DNA of 10,000 bases, taken from Halisarca cf. caerulea (Eukaryota > Porifera > Demospongiae > Chondrillida > Halisarcidae). The stretch lies in NCBI GenBank assembly GCA_963170055.1, contig CAUJGJ010000004.1:885001-895000 (forward strand), written 5' to 3'. A program made the translations under genes and the position numbers. Below are positions 1 to 9,009 of this stretch, piece after piece. Positions within the stretch are counted from its first letter, which is position 1. The number at the start of each line of letters is the position of its first letter. The notes beneath the pieces were generated by a model. The model was given only the letters and a program-made list of their open reading frames with translations, was not told the origin of the DNA and made no database searches.

Positions 1-718
1 TAATAGATGTCTATTTTGAAGAGATTCTGGAGGATCACAAGCAAATGGAAGAGCATGACAGTGCATTAATGAAAGCACTACCAGAAAGAATTGCACAAGA
101 AGCTGTAGAAATTCAACAAAAACACAAGACTGAAAGCACAATTGAAAAATGGCACAGGCTTTTGAATGTGGTACGGCTTGCTGTAGGCTTGATTCAGGTG
201 CCTGCCCTATCTATTTTGCTTTCAATTACCAGTTGCAAAAGCCATATGTCAGGCAAATGTATCCAAATTTACTGGAGAAAATCAAGCTGTACATGTGCTA
301 TCCTCGATTTGACGAAATGGTTACAGTACAACCACCTCATTTACTTAGAATGCCATTCTCCATTCACCCTTCCACACGGCAAGTATGTGTACCTTTTGAA
401 GTGTGTGAAGCGTTCAGTTTTGATCCTTCACAAGTTCCCACATCCAGGTGAACTTCCACATACGTATGAACATGACTATCTATTCTACACATGGAATACC
501 TTGACACTCCCTTTATGAGTTGCAAACTGTTTCTGTAGATCATTATCAGCAGAGTTACACACCAGCACATACCCAGGAGAGCAAACTCCAAAGGCAAAAG
601 GTTGGAATACAGTGTGCACAATAGTGAACAGTTCCTAAAAAGACTAACTGTTCACATGCATCCCTATCCTCTGCAGTGCTCAATCATGGAAACTTTCAGC
701 TGTACACTGCCATGCTAA
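1..718 (+). CDS. PRIM1: DNA primase small subunit, C-terminal part (5' end outside window)
   Basis: This is the 3' part of a gene for the catalytic subunit of the primase that makes RNA primers with DNA polymerase alpha in the nucleus. Exon A is open from position 3 to 170, beginning in a YFEEILEDHK-like helix and ending in WHRLLNV. A 62-base phase-0 intron (171-232, GT-AG) joins it to exon B (233-447). Exon B carries the family's C-terminal signature: YPRFD, then HLLRMPFSIHP, VCVPF and FDPSQVPT. The Asp/His/Arg catalytic core would lie upstream of the window. After a donor at 448 the ending is less certain. The best continuation is an exon at 550 or 553 (a CAGCAG tandem acceptor) running to TAA at 716-718, with a SEQFLKRL stretch that could match the family's terminal FExFLxxL helix. 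The part to 447 is well supported by motif recognition; the last exon is inferred. No AATAAA signal follows closely. Confidence 0.75.
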
Positions 719-1042
719 AAACATGGCTAAGCAAAAGACCGACCACAAGGAGCTAATACACTATTGCAAATACAAGAGAACTGCTCAGTGATTTCAACAA
801 TGTTGAATCAAATGATATAAACCACACTAAAACACTATTAACCTTTGTAAATTTCAGCCTGATTTGTTACTATTTCACCTTTACATCACACAAAAATGTA
901 TACATGTGGAGCATTTGGTAAACACTCAATGCGGTTTGCATGTGCTATTATTATAATATACACAGTACACCAATTGATTTAAAACAATCATGATTATAAT
1001 AATGATGTGTCAATTTGTAATGATTGCAAAGGTGGCAAAGGC
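719..1042. other. intergenic region, AT-rich, no gene seen
   Basis: About 320 bases between the primase gene and the TATA box of the ATPase gene. I see no open frame with coding character, RNA gene or clear repeat. If the two downstream genes form one mobile element, its left end should fall here, but I did not find an inverted repeat matching the right flank. Confidence 0.5.
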
Positions 1043-1049
1043 TATATAA
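1043..1049 (+). promoter_or_regulatory. TATA box of the ATPase gene
   Basis: TATATAA lies about 50 bases upstream of the ATG at 1097. That places transcription start near 1073-1080 and leaves a 5' leader of only about 20 bases. The same arrangement recurs before the transposase-like gene (TATAAAAG at 3549), which suggests both genes carry compact promoters of their own. Confidence 0.6.
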
Positions 1050-1096
1050 GTAGGTGCTAGTTTGAAGGTTGGTGTGTTCTGCTGGTTTGGGTAGAA

Positions 1097-3053
1097 ATGG
1101 CGATGTATATGTCTGCGGTCAAGAAATTCAAAAGCAACCCTGGAGTTCCCCTTGAAATGTATCACGAGGCCATAATCAATGCGGGAAGTGAAATGCTACC
1201 TTGGAGGGACAATTTGCCAGCCAATGTAGTATCAACGATTGAAATACTGTCATACTCAGCTAACACTTCACCAGACTTTGTTTTCCTAGCACTATTGACG
1301 GCTACAGCCACTACTATGGGTCCGTCAACTACTGTTCAGTGCCTTGACTATGAGGAACCTGTGAATGTATTCACCATGTGCATAGGCTACCCAGGATCAG
1401 GGAAAACACAAGCTTTGAAAATAGCTATTGAAAGTCCCATTAACAGGATCCTTGCATCTTGGAATTCTGGAGTAATCCTGGATGATTTTACAAGGGAAGG
1501 ATTTCGCAAACTGCTGCAAGCAAAGGATGGTAGAGTGTTAATAGCGTCCGACGAAATAGCAGGTTTCTTTAGCAGTCTAGACAGTGGCTCAGGTGCTGAT
1601 CGATACCTACTATGCAGATTGTTTGACTGTTCATCATGGACTAAGACAACTGGTTAGACTTGTCGCATAAGAAAATTATAATTCAGTATATTTAGAATAT
1701 GTATCTTGTTCTTCTGCAGGTCAAGGAAACTCCTTACACAGGGAAGAGGTTGCCCATACTCACTGCAGTATATTTGGATTTATTCAGCCTGGACCATTTT
1801 TTAGCAAAGTCCTACCATCTCTGCCGATGGAGGATGATGGCTTGTACGATCGCTTTCTGCTGTGCTGCCCAAGAACAATGCGTTTAAAGTGTGAAGCTCT
1901 TCAAGAATGGCAAGAGAAGAAGAAGGAGCTACCTATAAGTGATTTTAAAACAATCCTACAAGCCATAAATGATCGTCATGATTGCCAAGGACCAGTCACA
2001 TACACCATGACAGAAGAGGCTAGAAGTGCCTACAAGCCTTATTATGACCAAAGTGTGGATGCAATGAACGATGCATGGGAAACAGGAGGATACTTACAGA
2101 TATCATGCACAAAGGATGGCAGACAAGCAATTAGGTCAAGTAGCACAAATACATACATACACACACGTACGTATAGTGTATTATAGTCTGTCCATCAATG
2201 TATGCTATAGTATTAAAGACTAATTAATACAATGCACAACACACACGTACGTATATGTACATAACTAGTATATGTATACGTATATTAGTATTTACATACA
2301 TATGTACGTATCTCACAACAGAATTGCGGCACTCCTGCATGCTTTGCTACAAGGAATACAGGAAGTGTTTAATCCCAATGATGAGCATCCCATATGTACA
2401 AGCATATCTGAAGACACAATGAAGACAGCAATAGCTATCACAAAGTACTGTTCATACCAACGAAATCTCCTGAAAGAGGTACGTATGTACACCTATTAAG
2501 AAAATGACCATGCACAAACTTTCATGTACTTATACGTACATCTCTCTCTATATACATATACACATGTATGCACGTACGTACGTACATATGTATGCACTTT
2601 TTGACACTACAGGCCTACAATGACAACACAAAATTGGTTACCGAAAGACGGATTACATCAACATGGTCAACAGCTGACTTACAACAACACATTCTCCTTT
2701 GCCCAGGGCCATTTGTCACAGGAAGACTAGTAAGACGCTGGGCTCCACAACAACAGCAAGCTTTCGCCAGGGACAAGCACATAGAAGCTTTTGAATCCCT
2801 AGTGAAGGGTGGACTAGGAAGCATGCACAAGTTCACAGAGAAGGAAACTGTGTATTACAAACCACTACCAGAAGACAACTTCCAAAGCAAAGTGCTCCAG
2901 AAGATCAATTCAAAAGCTACATGGGAGGAGTACAAGGCAAAGTTCACCCATTTACATCACAGTGACTGGTCGCCAAACCAGTTTAACAAGTTGCTGGATG
3001 CAGCACCAGAGAAAGAAAAGCTGAAAGACACATACAAATTTACAAAAATGTAG
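1097..3053 (+). CDS. DUF3987-like P-loop ATPase (helicase-like), four exons
   Basis: Exons are 1097-1652, 1720-2134, 2322-2478 and 2613-3053. All junctions are GT-AG, with phases 1, 2 and 0, and together they give 522 residues ending in TAG. The start ATG has a good context (GAAATGG) and lies about 50 bases after a TATA box. Walker A is GYPGSGKT at residues 97-104. Walker B is VLIASDE at 147-153 (D152, E153), followed by GFF. An LFDCSSW segment follows near 175. Exon 2 has an SIFGFIQP strand and DGLYDRFL near 225-232, where R230 could be an arginine finger. Exon 3 begins with RIAALLHAL. This order matches the DUF3987 family, known mainly from bacterial, phage and mobile-element proteins near primases. 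A role in unwinding or replicating element DNA is inference. The C-terminal 147 residues are basic and Gln-rich and match nothing I recognise. The whole frame is open, so it may still be functional. Confidence 0.75.
2145..2315. repeat. (TACG)n/(TATG)n simple repeats in intron 2 of the ATPase gene
   Basis: Most of this intron consists of imperfect runs of ACGTACGTAT, ATACATAC and TATGTACGTA. Similar runs fill the following intron and the spacer to the next gene. The tracts are rich in CpG within ACGT. Confidence 0.8.
2479..2600. repeat. (TACG)n simple repeats in intron 3 of the ATPase gene
   Basis: The intron begins directly with GTACGTATGTAC, so the repeat supplies the splice donor itself. 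Near its 3' end there is a run of CACGTACGTACGTACATATG. Confidence 0.75.
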
Positions 3054-3548
3054 GCTCCCAGCATTGTAAATCTATACGTATGTATGTACGCTTACTGTTA
3101 TAGTGTTGCAGATTTTCATTTTTTGTACACTTAACCATCCAAACAGGTGATTCTAATAATAATTATAGCAATTTCTATTATAGGAACAGTACATACATTG
3201 TACGTACGTACGTATACGCATATCTTATATCTTTCATAATATATTACACATAAACTATGTATACTACATGCATTATGTCTGCAGCACAGATATGTCTATG
3301 TAGGTGGTATCCGTACATCAATATACATATACATACAGATACATGTACACACATACGTACGTACGTATGTACATACGTATGTATAGTACATACGTACTAT
3401 GTACAACTTTACATGCAGGTCATCACATTACAAGATTTAATTCCCAAGTACACACAATGCCATGCACATGTACGTACGTACACATGCAGGAAGTAGACAC
3501 CTTCTACTCCTCAGCCGAAAACTGCTGACAAAGCACACAAATCTTAAG
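3054..3548. repeat. spacer between the two genes, dense in TACG/TATG repeats
   Basis: About 495 bases between the ATPase stop codon and the next TATA box. Clusters of (TACG)n and (TATG)n lie near 3201-3215, 3331-3405 and 3467-3484. Open frames here translate to low-complexity Tyr/Thr/His/Ile strings and are repeat artefacts. I see no AATAAA polyadenylation signal for the ATPase gene. Confidence 0.75.
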
Positions 3549-3556
3549 TATAAAAG
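3549..3556 (+). promoter_or_regulatory. TATA box of the transposase-like gene
   Basis: TATAAAAG lies 47-54 bases upstream of the ATG at 3603, nearly the spacing seen for the ATPase gene. This implies a separate promoter for the second gene and a very short 5' leader. Confidence 0.55.
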
Positions 3557-4168
3557 TAGAGCAGCATTTGGGTAAGTCAGTATAATACGTAGATAGTAAA
3601 GAATGGACAGTGATCCAAGTGACCAGTGCGAGAATACGCTACCCCTAAGTTGGTGTTCAGTACTAGAGCAACACACAGCAAACACTGATGACAATCACCT
3701 GCCAAAAACTTTGGAATTGTTACCTTGTACGGACAAAGAAGTCAAAGATCCCCTTGCTTTTCTTATACCACCAGTTGTATTGTGGTCTCCCCTCGAAAGC
3801 TATCGTTCCTTACATATCACATGCCACAAATGTGATAGTCATCTAACACCAAAGCAATGGGTATTTTCAGGCTCCCCATATTCAACAGCCATACGGACCA
3901 TCCATGGTATTAGCTCACCGACACTAGTTATCAGCAGAATCTACAAATGCCAGGGAGGTCACTTAACTCCAGGACATCATCCCAGCATTCTGAATGAAAT
4001 CCCGTCACAAGACATGATTCCTTTTAAACTGTCACACAGAAGCGGCTTTACAAATGAGTTGGCATTGTTCATCTACCAGCTCACCACAACATCAATCAGT
4101 TTGCGCAAAATTTCAGAGATACTCCAGGAAAAGCGTCAGCTGTTCTATTTGAATAGAAGAAGGCTATA

Positions 4169-4198
4169 CAGTACCGGACAAAAGTTTTAGGTCACCCA
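4169..4198 (+). repeat. left terminal inverted repeat of the Tc1 element
   Basis: Begins CAGTACCGGACAAAAG directly after the TA duplicate. It pairs with 5702-5731 over 30 bases with two differences (A/T at base 10, A/G at base 26). The A-run followed by a T-run is common in Tc1-type ends. Confidence 0.95.
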
Positions 4199-4536
4199 TT
4201 TTATGTACTGATTTTATAGTTATATGCAATTCTACACTATTCTCTGCAATTGCAATAGAAGCCTAGTGCCCTAAAACATGTTACAATTTGTTTTAGCTAG
4301 ATCATGAACCCTTTACATGCAATAAATTTACTTTGGAACAGCGTTCTCTGTGATTTTTTGAGAAGCAGTCACACAGTTGCTACGGAAGCAGCCATTTTGA
4401 TCATGGTTACTAGGTTTTTAGTGCCTTGCTCAGTTGTTATGTGTTGAAGCACTGCATGTGCAGTGGGCTCTAAATAGAACTTTAACAAACAAGTAAGGTG
4501 AGCAGCTGTTTGCCTGGTGCTTGTTTTGTGATAAGG

Positions 4537-5556
4537 ATGCCAAAAAGGAGGAATTTGTCAGTGGAGGAAAGGGCAGCGGTTGTTACATTAAGCAAAGAGA
4601 GGTACAGTGGTCGAGCTATAGCCAACAAGCTTAAGATTAGCCTATGTAATGTACAAGAGATAATTAAGAAAGCAAAGGAAACTGGTACAGTGAAAGACAG
4701 ACCACGATCAGGTCGTCCAAACTCCACAACGCCTCGACAAGATCGTCTTTTATCTCACATGTCCCTCTCTGACAGAAGAGCAACATCCAGGATTCTGAAG
4801 AGGGAACTGAAGGATGCCACAGGTATTCAGATTTCAAGTAGAACTGTGAGAAGGAAGCTACTGAAGTCTGGGTTGAAGGGATGTGTTGCAGTCAGAAAGC
4901 CACTTTGTTCTGCAACTCACAGAAAGAAAAGACTTGATTGGTGCCGACAAAGGAAGGATTGGACACTCTAACAATGGAAGAAGATATTATTTTCAGACGA
5001 GTCCATTTTTGAGCTCATTCCTAGTAGAAGAGTGTTTGTAAGGAGGAGAAATGGAGAAAAGTACCATCCTGACTGTGTTGTGCCAACAGTTAAGCATGGA
5101 GGAGGCAAGGTTCACGTGTGGGGGTGCATGTCGGCCAGTGGAGTGGGTACTTTAGCAGTTGTAAATGGTCGTCTAGATGCAGCTGGATATGTCAGGCTCA
5201 TCTGTCACACTCTCCAGGAGGATGGGAGAAAGCTATGTGGCACGGACTTTGTGTTCCAGCAAGATGGAGCACCTTGCCATACAGCCAGATCCACAAAAGC
5301 CTGGTTTGACAGGAAGGGGATTGACGTTAGTCCGTGGCCATCGCAGAGCCAAGATCTGAACCCCATTGAGCATCTTTGGGAAATTATGAAGAAGAAACTA
5401 GAAGACAGGCCATGTAAGAACATTGAGGAGTTAAAAGAGGTAATCTTCCAAACCTGGGATAGCATCACAAGTGATATAACAACGAATCTTGTGTCCTCCA
5501 TGCCAAGACGCTGTGCTGCAGTAATTGCAGCTCATGGTGGAAATACTAAGTATTAG
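4537..5556 (+). pseudogene. Tc1-type transposase, one premature stop
   Basis: This gene cuts and pastes the element. The frame from ATG 4537 to TAG 5554-5556 spans 340 codons, the usual Tc1 length, but TAA at 4969-4971 (codon 145) interrupts it. Residues 1 to about 110 form the DNA-binding part: a helix-turn-helix around SGRAIANKLKIS, then a GRPR-like RPRSGRP linker and a second helical region. The catalytic triad is D154 (FSDES), D243 (QQDGAPCH) and E278 (NPIEHLW). With 34 residues between the last two it is DD34E, which defines the Tc1 group. The stop lies just before WKKILFSDES, so a translated product would be only the DNA-binding half. In-frame codons at 4498-4536 upstream of the ATG begin with GTG and are not a likely start. 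One base change explains the break. Confidence 0.93.
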
Positions 5557-5701
5557 GCCAGAATTTCATTTTCACTGTCATATTAATGATCTGTAGAGTT
5601 TCTGCTAACTTGTTTATGATTGTAGTGTACTTATTAGTTACATATATCTACTATGGTGTGTTTAATTTCTTTGCAAATCATAAACACGTACAGAAAATAT
5701 A

Positions 5702-5731
5702 TGGGCGACCTAAAACTTTTGACCGGTACTG
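5702..5731 (-). repeat. right terminal inverted repeat of the Tc1 element
   Basis: Read on the minus strand it begins CAGTACCGGTCAAAAG and mirrors the left end. The TA at 5732-5733 follows, and the host coding frame resumes at 5734. Confidence 0.95.
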
Positions 5732-5977
5732 TACGAAGCTATGAACACAGAATCATCCCAGTCATTACAATACGATGACTGGAAGAATCTCTTCTCAAGC
5801 CACCAATTCACAACCAGTCATAGTGTCATTGCAGCATCTTACATCCATACCTTTCAAACACTGGAGAAGTATTATGAAAAACACATGTGTGACTTGTCAT
5901 TAGACAATGACAATCCAGTTCTATCTTGTGATCACACATTCAAAAGTGCAGGTGGGTAATTATATATTATTACGTAC

Positions 5978-6090
5978 GTACTATACATACATATGTATAG
6001 ACTATAATATGCGGCTGATTACATTAAGAAAGGTACACATTATGAAAGTACTTACATAAATATGTACATACGTAAATACGTACGTATGAC
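5978..6090. repeat. TACG/TATG simple repeats in intron 1 of the transposase-like gene
   Basis: Runs such as TACGTACGTACTATACATAC and ATACGTACGTATGAC occupy this intron (5952-6202). Shorter runs lie in the next two introns near 6722-6745, 6931-6943 and 7075-7086. Confidence 0.7.
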
Positions 6091-8594
6091 ATTGTACAGC
6101 TATAAGAGCAGATACAAGTACTTCTGTAAACACACCTGTGGTTACATGTACATATAAACAGACATATGATCTTGATTACAACAACTCACTATTCCTCTAC
6201 AGTTAACATTGGCATCCACAGAGAAATTGACAACAAATGGGTTAAGCAATACTCTGCATTATTGTGCATTTTGAATGCAAAAGGCCAGGGTCTAACTTGG
6301 AAGCTAACCAAAAGCATTAAGTTTACAGCAGTCACTGACATCTTATCCACTCTGCGAGAGCGGTTAAACAAGAAAGGGAATCCAGTACAAGAATTTACAA
6401 TTGACAACTGCTGTGCATGGAGGAAAAAAATTCAGTCACTTTTTGGAAATAGGACACAGATCAAGCTGGATCTTTTCCATGCCATACAAAGAGTAACACG
6501 TACCATTTCAAAAAGGCACAAGTTAAGTCAAATGTGTTGCGACCACTTCCGAATGGTGTTCAGGGCACCAGAAGATAAGGGGGACATCAGAACACTACCT
6601 ACTCCTAGTCCAGGTATATATGCATAGGTGTACATACATGCAACCACTATAATAATTCTGCTTTCAAAATATTAAGCACCTCCATTAAGATCTGTCAAAG
6701 TTTAACACATTGTCAATGTTATACGTACGTACATATGTGCATATGCACCATAACATGTGGAATTTTTGCTTACCACAGAAATAATTGAACAACAATTGCA
6801 TGACTTTGTCGCTCACTGGGATGGCCAGCAACATAAAAATGAACCAGTTATAACATCTGCAACTTACAAAGAAATCCAAAACTTGACAAAGCACATTAAG
6901 CAAGGTTGCTTATCAGGTAATAACTGACTTACGTACGTATGTACTAACACATGACTCATAATACTCACAAGACCCCATATACACAAAGAGTCTAGCAAGA
7001 CTACCATCTTAGCACGTTGTCTATATAATGTATACCATATACATATAGCATGGTGTTTGAAGATTACCCCTGATGTACGTACGTACACATTATCACTCTA
7101 TCCCTTTACAGGCATACGCGTGGGTCAAGGAACCAACAGAAATGAAGGTCTACATCGAATCATTAATGAGATCACAGCAAGTTGTCGCTACAGCCCAGAA
7201 TTAGCCTACAGTCGGCTAACTGCTGCTTTTTATCACCACAATGAAGTAATCTGTGCTAAAATGGTGGGAAAAGATTACCGGTCTATATTTAGATATGCTG
7301 CTGAGACATTACATTGTCAAGCTGGCCCTGGAGAAAAGTTTGGCTTGGTGGCAGAAACAAAAAGCGCCACTGAACCTTTGGTCGTCGATGAATGTAGCAG
7401 TATATCCACAGTACCCAACCTGGACAGTGCATGTGAAATCTATGCTCACCTAGCCATCATGTACACTACAGTTTTCGAACAGGCACAGAAATACACAACT
7501 ACCGAGCTAGACTACAGAAGATTTCCGTTTCTGCAGTTTGCCACTGGGGATTTGCTATTGCGCAACTCCCCAACACAGATACTCACTATTGATGCCTACT
7601 TGACAACATGGAACTTAAAACAAATTGGTGACGCTTCACCACTTTTCAGTGCATTGAGTATCATGCTGTTATCATACTTCCAAACTACAGATGGAGATGG
7701 CCAAGAGTTTATGAGTGAGCTATTTTCAGTAGACAAGCTACCAACCACTAGTCCTGAAATACTATCCAATCTGCAATGTTTGATACATGACACACTCTTG
7801 GAGTTTGATGTGTCTGTTGACATAACATATAATCAGCAATTACAGCTTGCTCATGAAGTGTGTACAAATGATTGGTATGATCATATTATGCTGGAAACTA
7901 TTCTCAAGTGCATTGCATCGGCCCTCCACCTTCCCATTATGCTTCATACAAGGGTTACATCCTTTCCAATTGTGCCATTTTTACCACAAGCCCCTCCTTT
8001 ACCTCCTTGACCAAAATACATCATGCATATTCTTGCTGCTGAGAGAGAAGGCCAGTTTCTTCCCTGTGACATCTCAAGCCAGCAAAGGAGTAACCTTTGC
8101 ACATACACAGATTACTCACAAAAGAAGGACACACCAGATTCCCAAGGTCATTTTAAAACTAAGCCTACAACAACTGCTGAAGACCAAATGGATCTTGAAG
8201 GTCAGACTTTACTAATGGTCCCTTCAACAAATACTCAAGTTCGGGCTCAGTCCAGCACAAAATGTAGCTGTGGGCACAATTCACAATGCCCTTCATGTAG
8301 TAATGAAGGGAAGTATCCAACACGCTGTCCCTGCTTTAAAGCACAACTATCATGCCACACCTTGTGCAATTGTTTACATTGTGCCAACCCGCAAGGCCAG
8401 AAGCCACCTTCCCAGCTACGTAAAAGACCACAGTTACAACAAGCAAGAAACACAACAATCAGAAAAAAAGGATCAATATACCTCTTAGAGAAGGGACAAT
8501 CCATCACTACTGGGCAATACAACAAAGAAGAATACTTTACAGCTGCAATTATACTCCTCCATCACTTCGGCTTAAATCAAGATGACCCTCTGGA

Positions 8595-8945
8595 CTAGAT
8601 ACACGTGCTTGTACATGGGGTGTGGAATTTTACATTATAGCCATCATTACCTAGGCTGAGGGGCTGGGAGCAGAGCTTCCCTATTTCACTAGACACAAAT
8701 ACTTGTACACGCGTTATGGGATTTACATTTTAGCCATCATTACCCTACCCATCATTACCTAGACTGAGGGGTTGGGAGCAGAGCTCCCGCATTTCACTAG
8801 ATACAAATGCTTGTACACGGTGTGTGGGATTTTACAAATTAACAATCATTTCCTATAATATTGAGGGGCTGGGAGCAGAGCGCCCATATTTTACTTAAAA
8901 CAGATGCTTCTACACAACTTGTGCGATTTCATCTACACAGGATGT
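8595..8945. repeat. diverged tandem repeat, about 95-108 bp units, 3.5 copies
   Basis: Units start at CTAGATACA-like positions 8595, 8689 and 8797, with a more diverged one near 8894 and a fragment near 8935. Shared blocks are GCTTGTACA, a GTGGGATTTTACA-like block, CCATCATTACC and GAGGGGCTGGGAGCAGAGC. The second unit has an extra internal copy of CCATCATTACC (8734-8759), which explains its greater length. The array begins at the stop codon of the transposase-like gene, so it could be 3' untranslated or subterminal sequence of a larger element. Confidence 0.8.
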
Positions 8946-9009
8946 GCGATTTAATCATAATAATATGTTAAATTCTCATACCAACACACAAACAGCAGTT
9001 TGCAACGGT

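Larger units (their letters stand above)
4169..5731 (+). mobile_element. Tc1-type (Tc1/mariner) DNA transposon, complete, nonautonomous copy
   Basis: This 1563-base element has 30-base terminal inverted repeats starting CAGTACCGG and differing at two positions. TA duplications flank it at 4167-4168 and 5732-5733, as Tc1/mariner insertion requires. It carries one intronless transposase gene in the same orientation, broken by a TAA. It lies inside a coding exon of the transposase-like gene. Dropping the element and one TA rejoins the host codons in frame (RRLY then EAMN), which defines its borders to the base. The near-identical ends and otherwise intact reading frame suggest a fairly recent insertion. 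Mobilisation would need transposase from another copy. Confidence 0.95.
3603..8598 (+). pseudogene. DDE transposase-like protein with OTU-like and CXC domains, broken by a Tc1 insertion and a TGA
   Basis: Coding segments are 3603-4168 plus 5734-5951 (one exon split by a Tc1 element), then 6203-6613, 6779-6916 and 7112-8598. The three introns are GT-AG and all phase 1. The joined frame has 940 codons including the TAG stop. The N-terminal region has CHKC (C74, C77) and a CX3H (C116, H120); with LWSPL it resembles DUF6729. Candidate catalytic acids are D255 in DHTFK, D329 in TIDNCC and E456 in TNRNEGLHR, with LDLFHAIQR around H354. I infer a DDE transposase fold, perhaps near the KDZ-like group, but do not recognise the exact family. 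An OTU-like domain starts at GDASPLF (617-623), where Pro621 replaces the catalytic Cys. Residues 829-871 hold a Cys-rich CXC-like zinc motif. Breaks are the Tc1 insertion at codon 189 and a TGA at codon 744 (8008-8010). The 138-base third coding exon (6779-6916) is supported only by splice phase and continuity. Confidence 0.72.

Noticed and set aside
3257..3528. Two overlapping open frames rich in Tyr, Thr, His and Ile
   Set aside because: They are translations of TACG/TATG simple repeats and contain no domain.
5205..5501. Minus-strand open frame of 98 codons
   Set aside because: It is the antisense shadow of the Tc1 transposase catalytic domain.
8008..8010. Selenocysteine codon
   Set aside because: No reason in the family to expect Sec here, and I did not see a SECIS-like hairpin in the repeats downstream.
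7952..8045. A short GT-AG intron that would remove the TGA
   Set aside because: The candidate is 94 bases, so it breaks the frame, and it would delete sequence that reads as part of the OTU-like domain.
7847..8215. 122-codon plus-strand frame overlapping the TGA region
   Set aside because: It is out of frame with the OTU-like domain, whose frame continues on both sides of the TGA. Its composition looks like a shifted reading.
8595..8945. CRISPR array
   Set aside because: Units are too long and diverged, there are no unique spacers of constant length, and the context is eukaryotic.
519..9006. An 11-base inverted match (GTTGCAAACTG at 519-529 against its complement at 8996-9006) as terminal repeats of the larger element
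   Set aside because: It does not extend beyond 11 bases and has no flanking duplication. The left copy falls inside the primase intron, and a match of this length is reasonably likely by chance.
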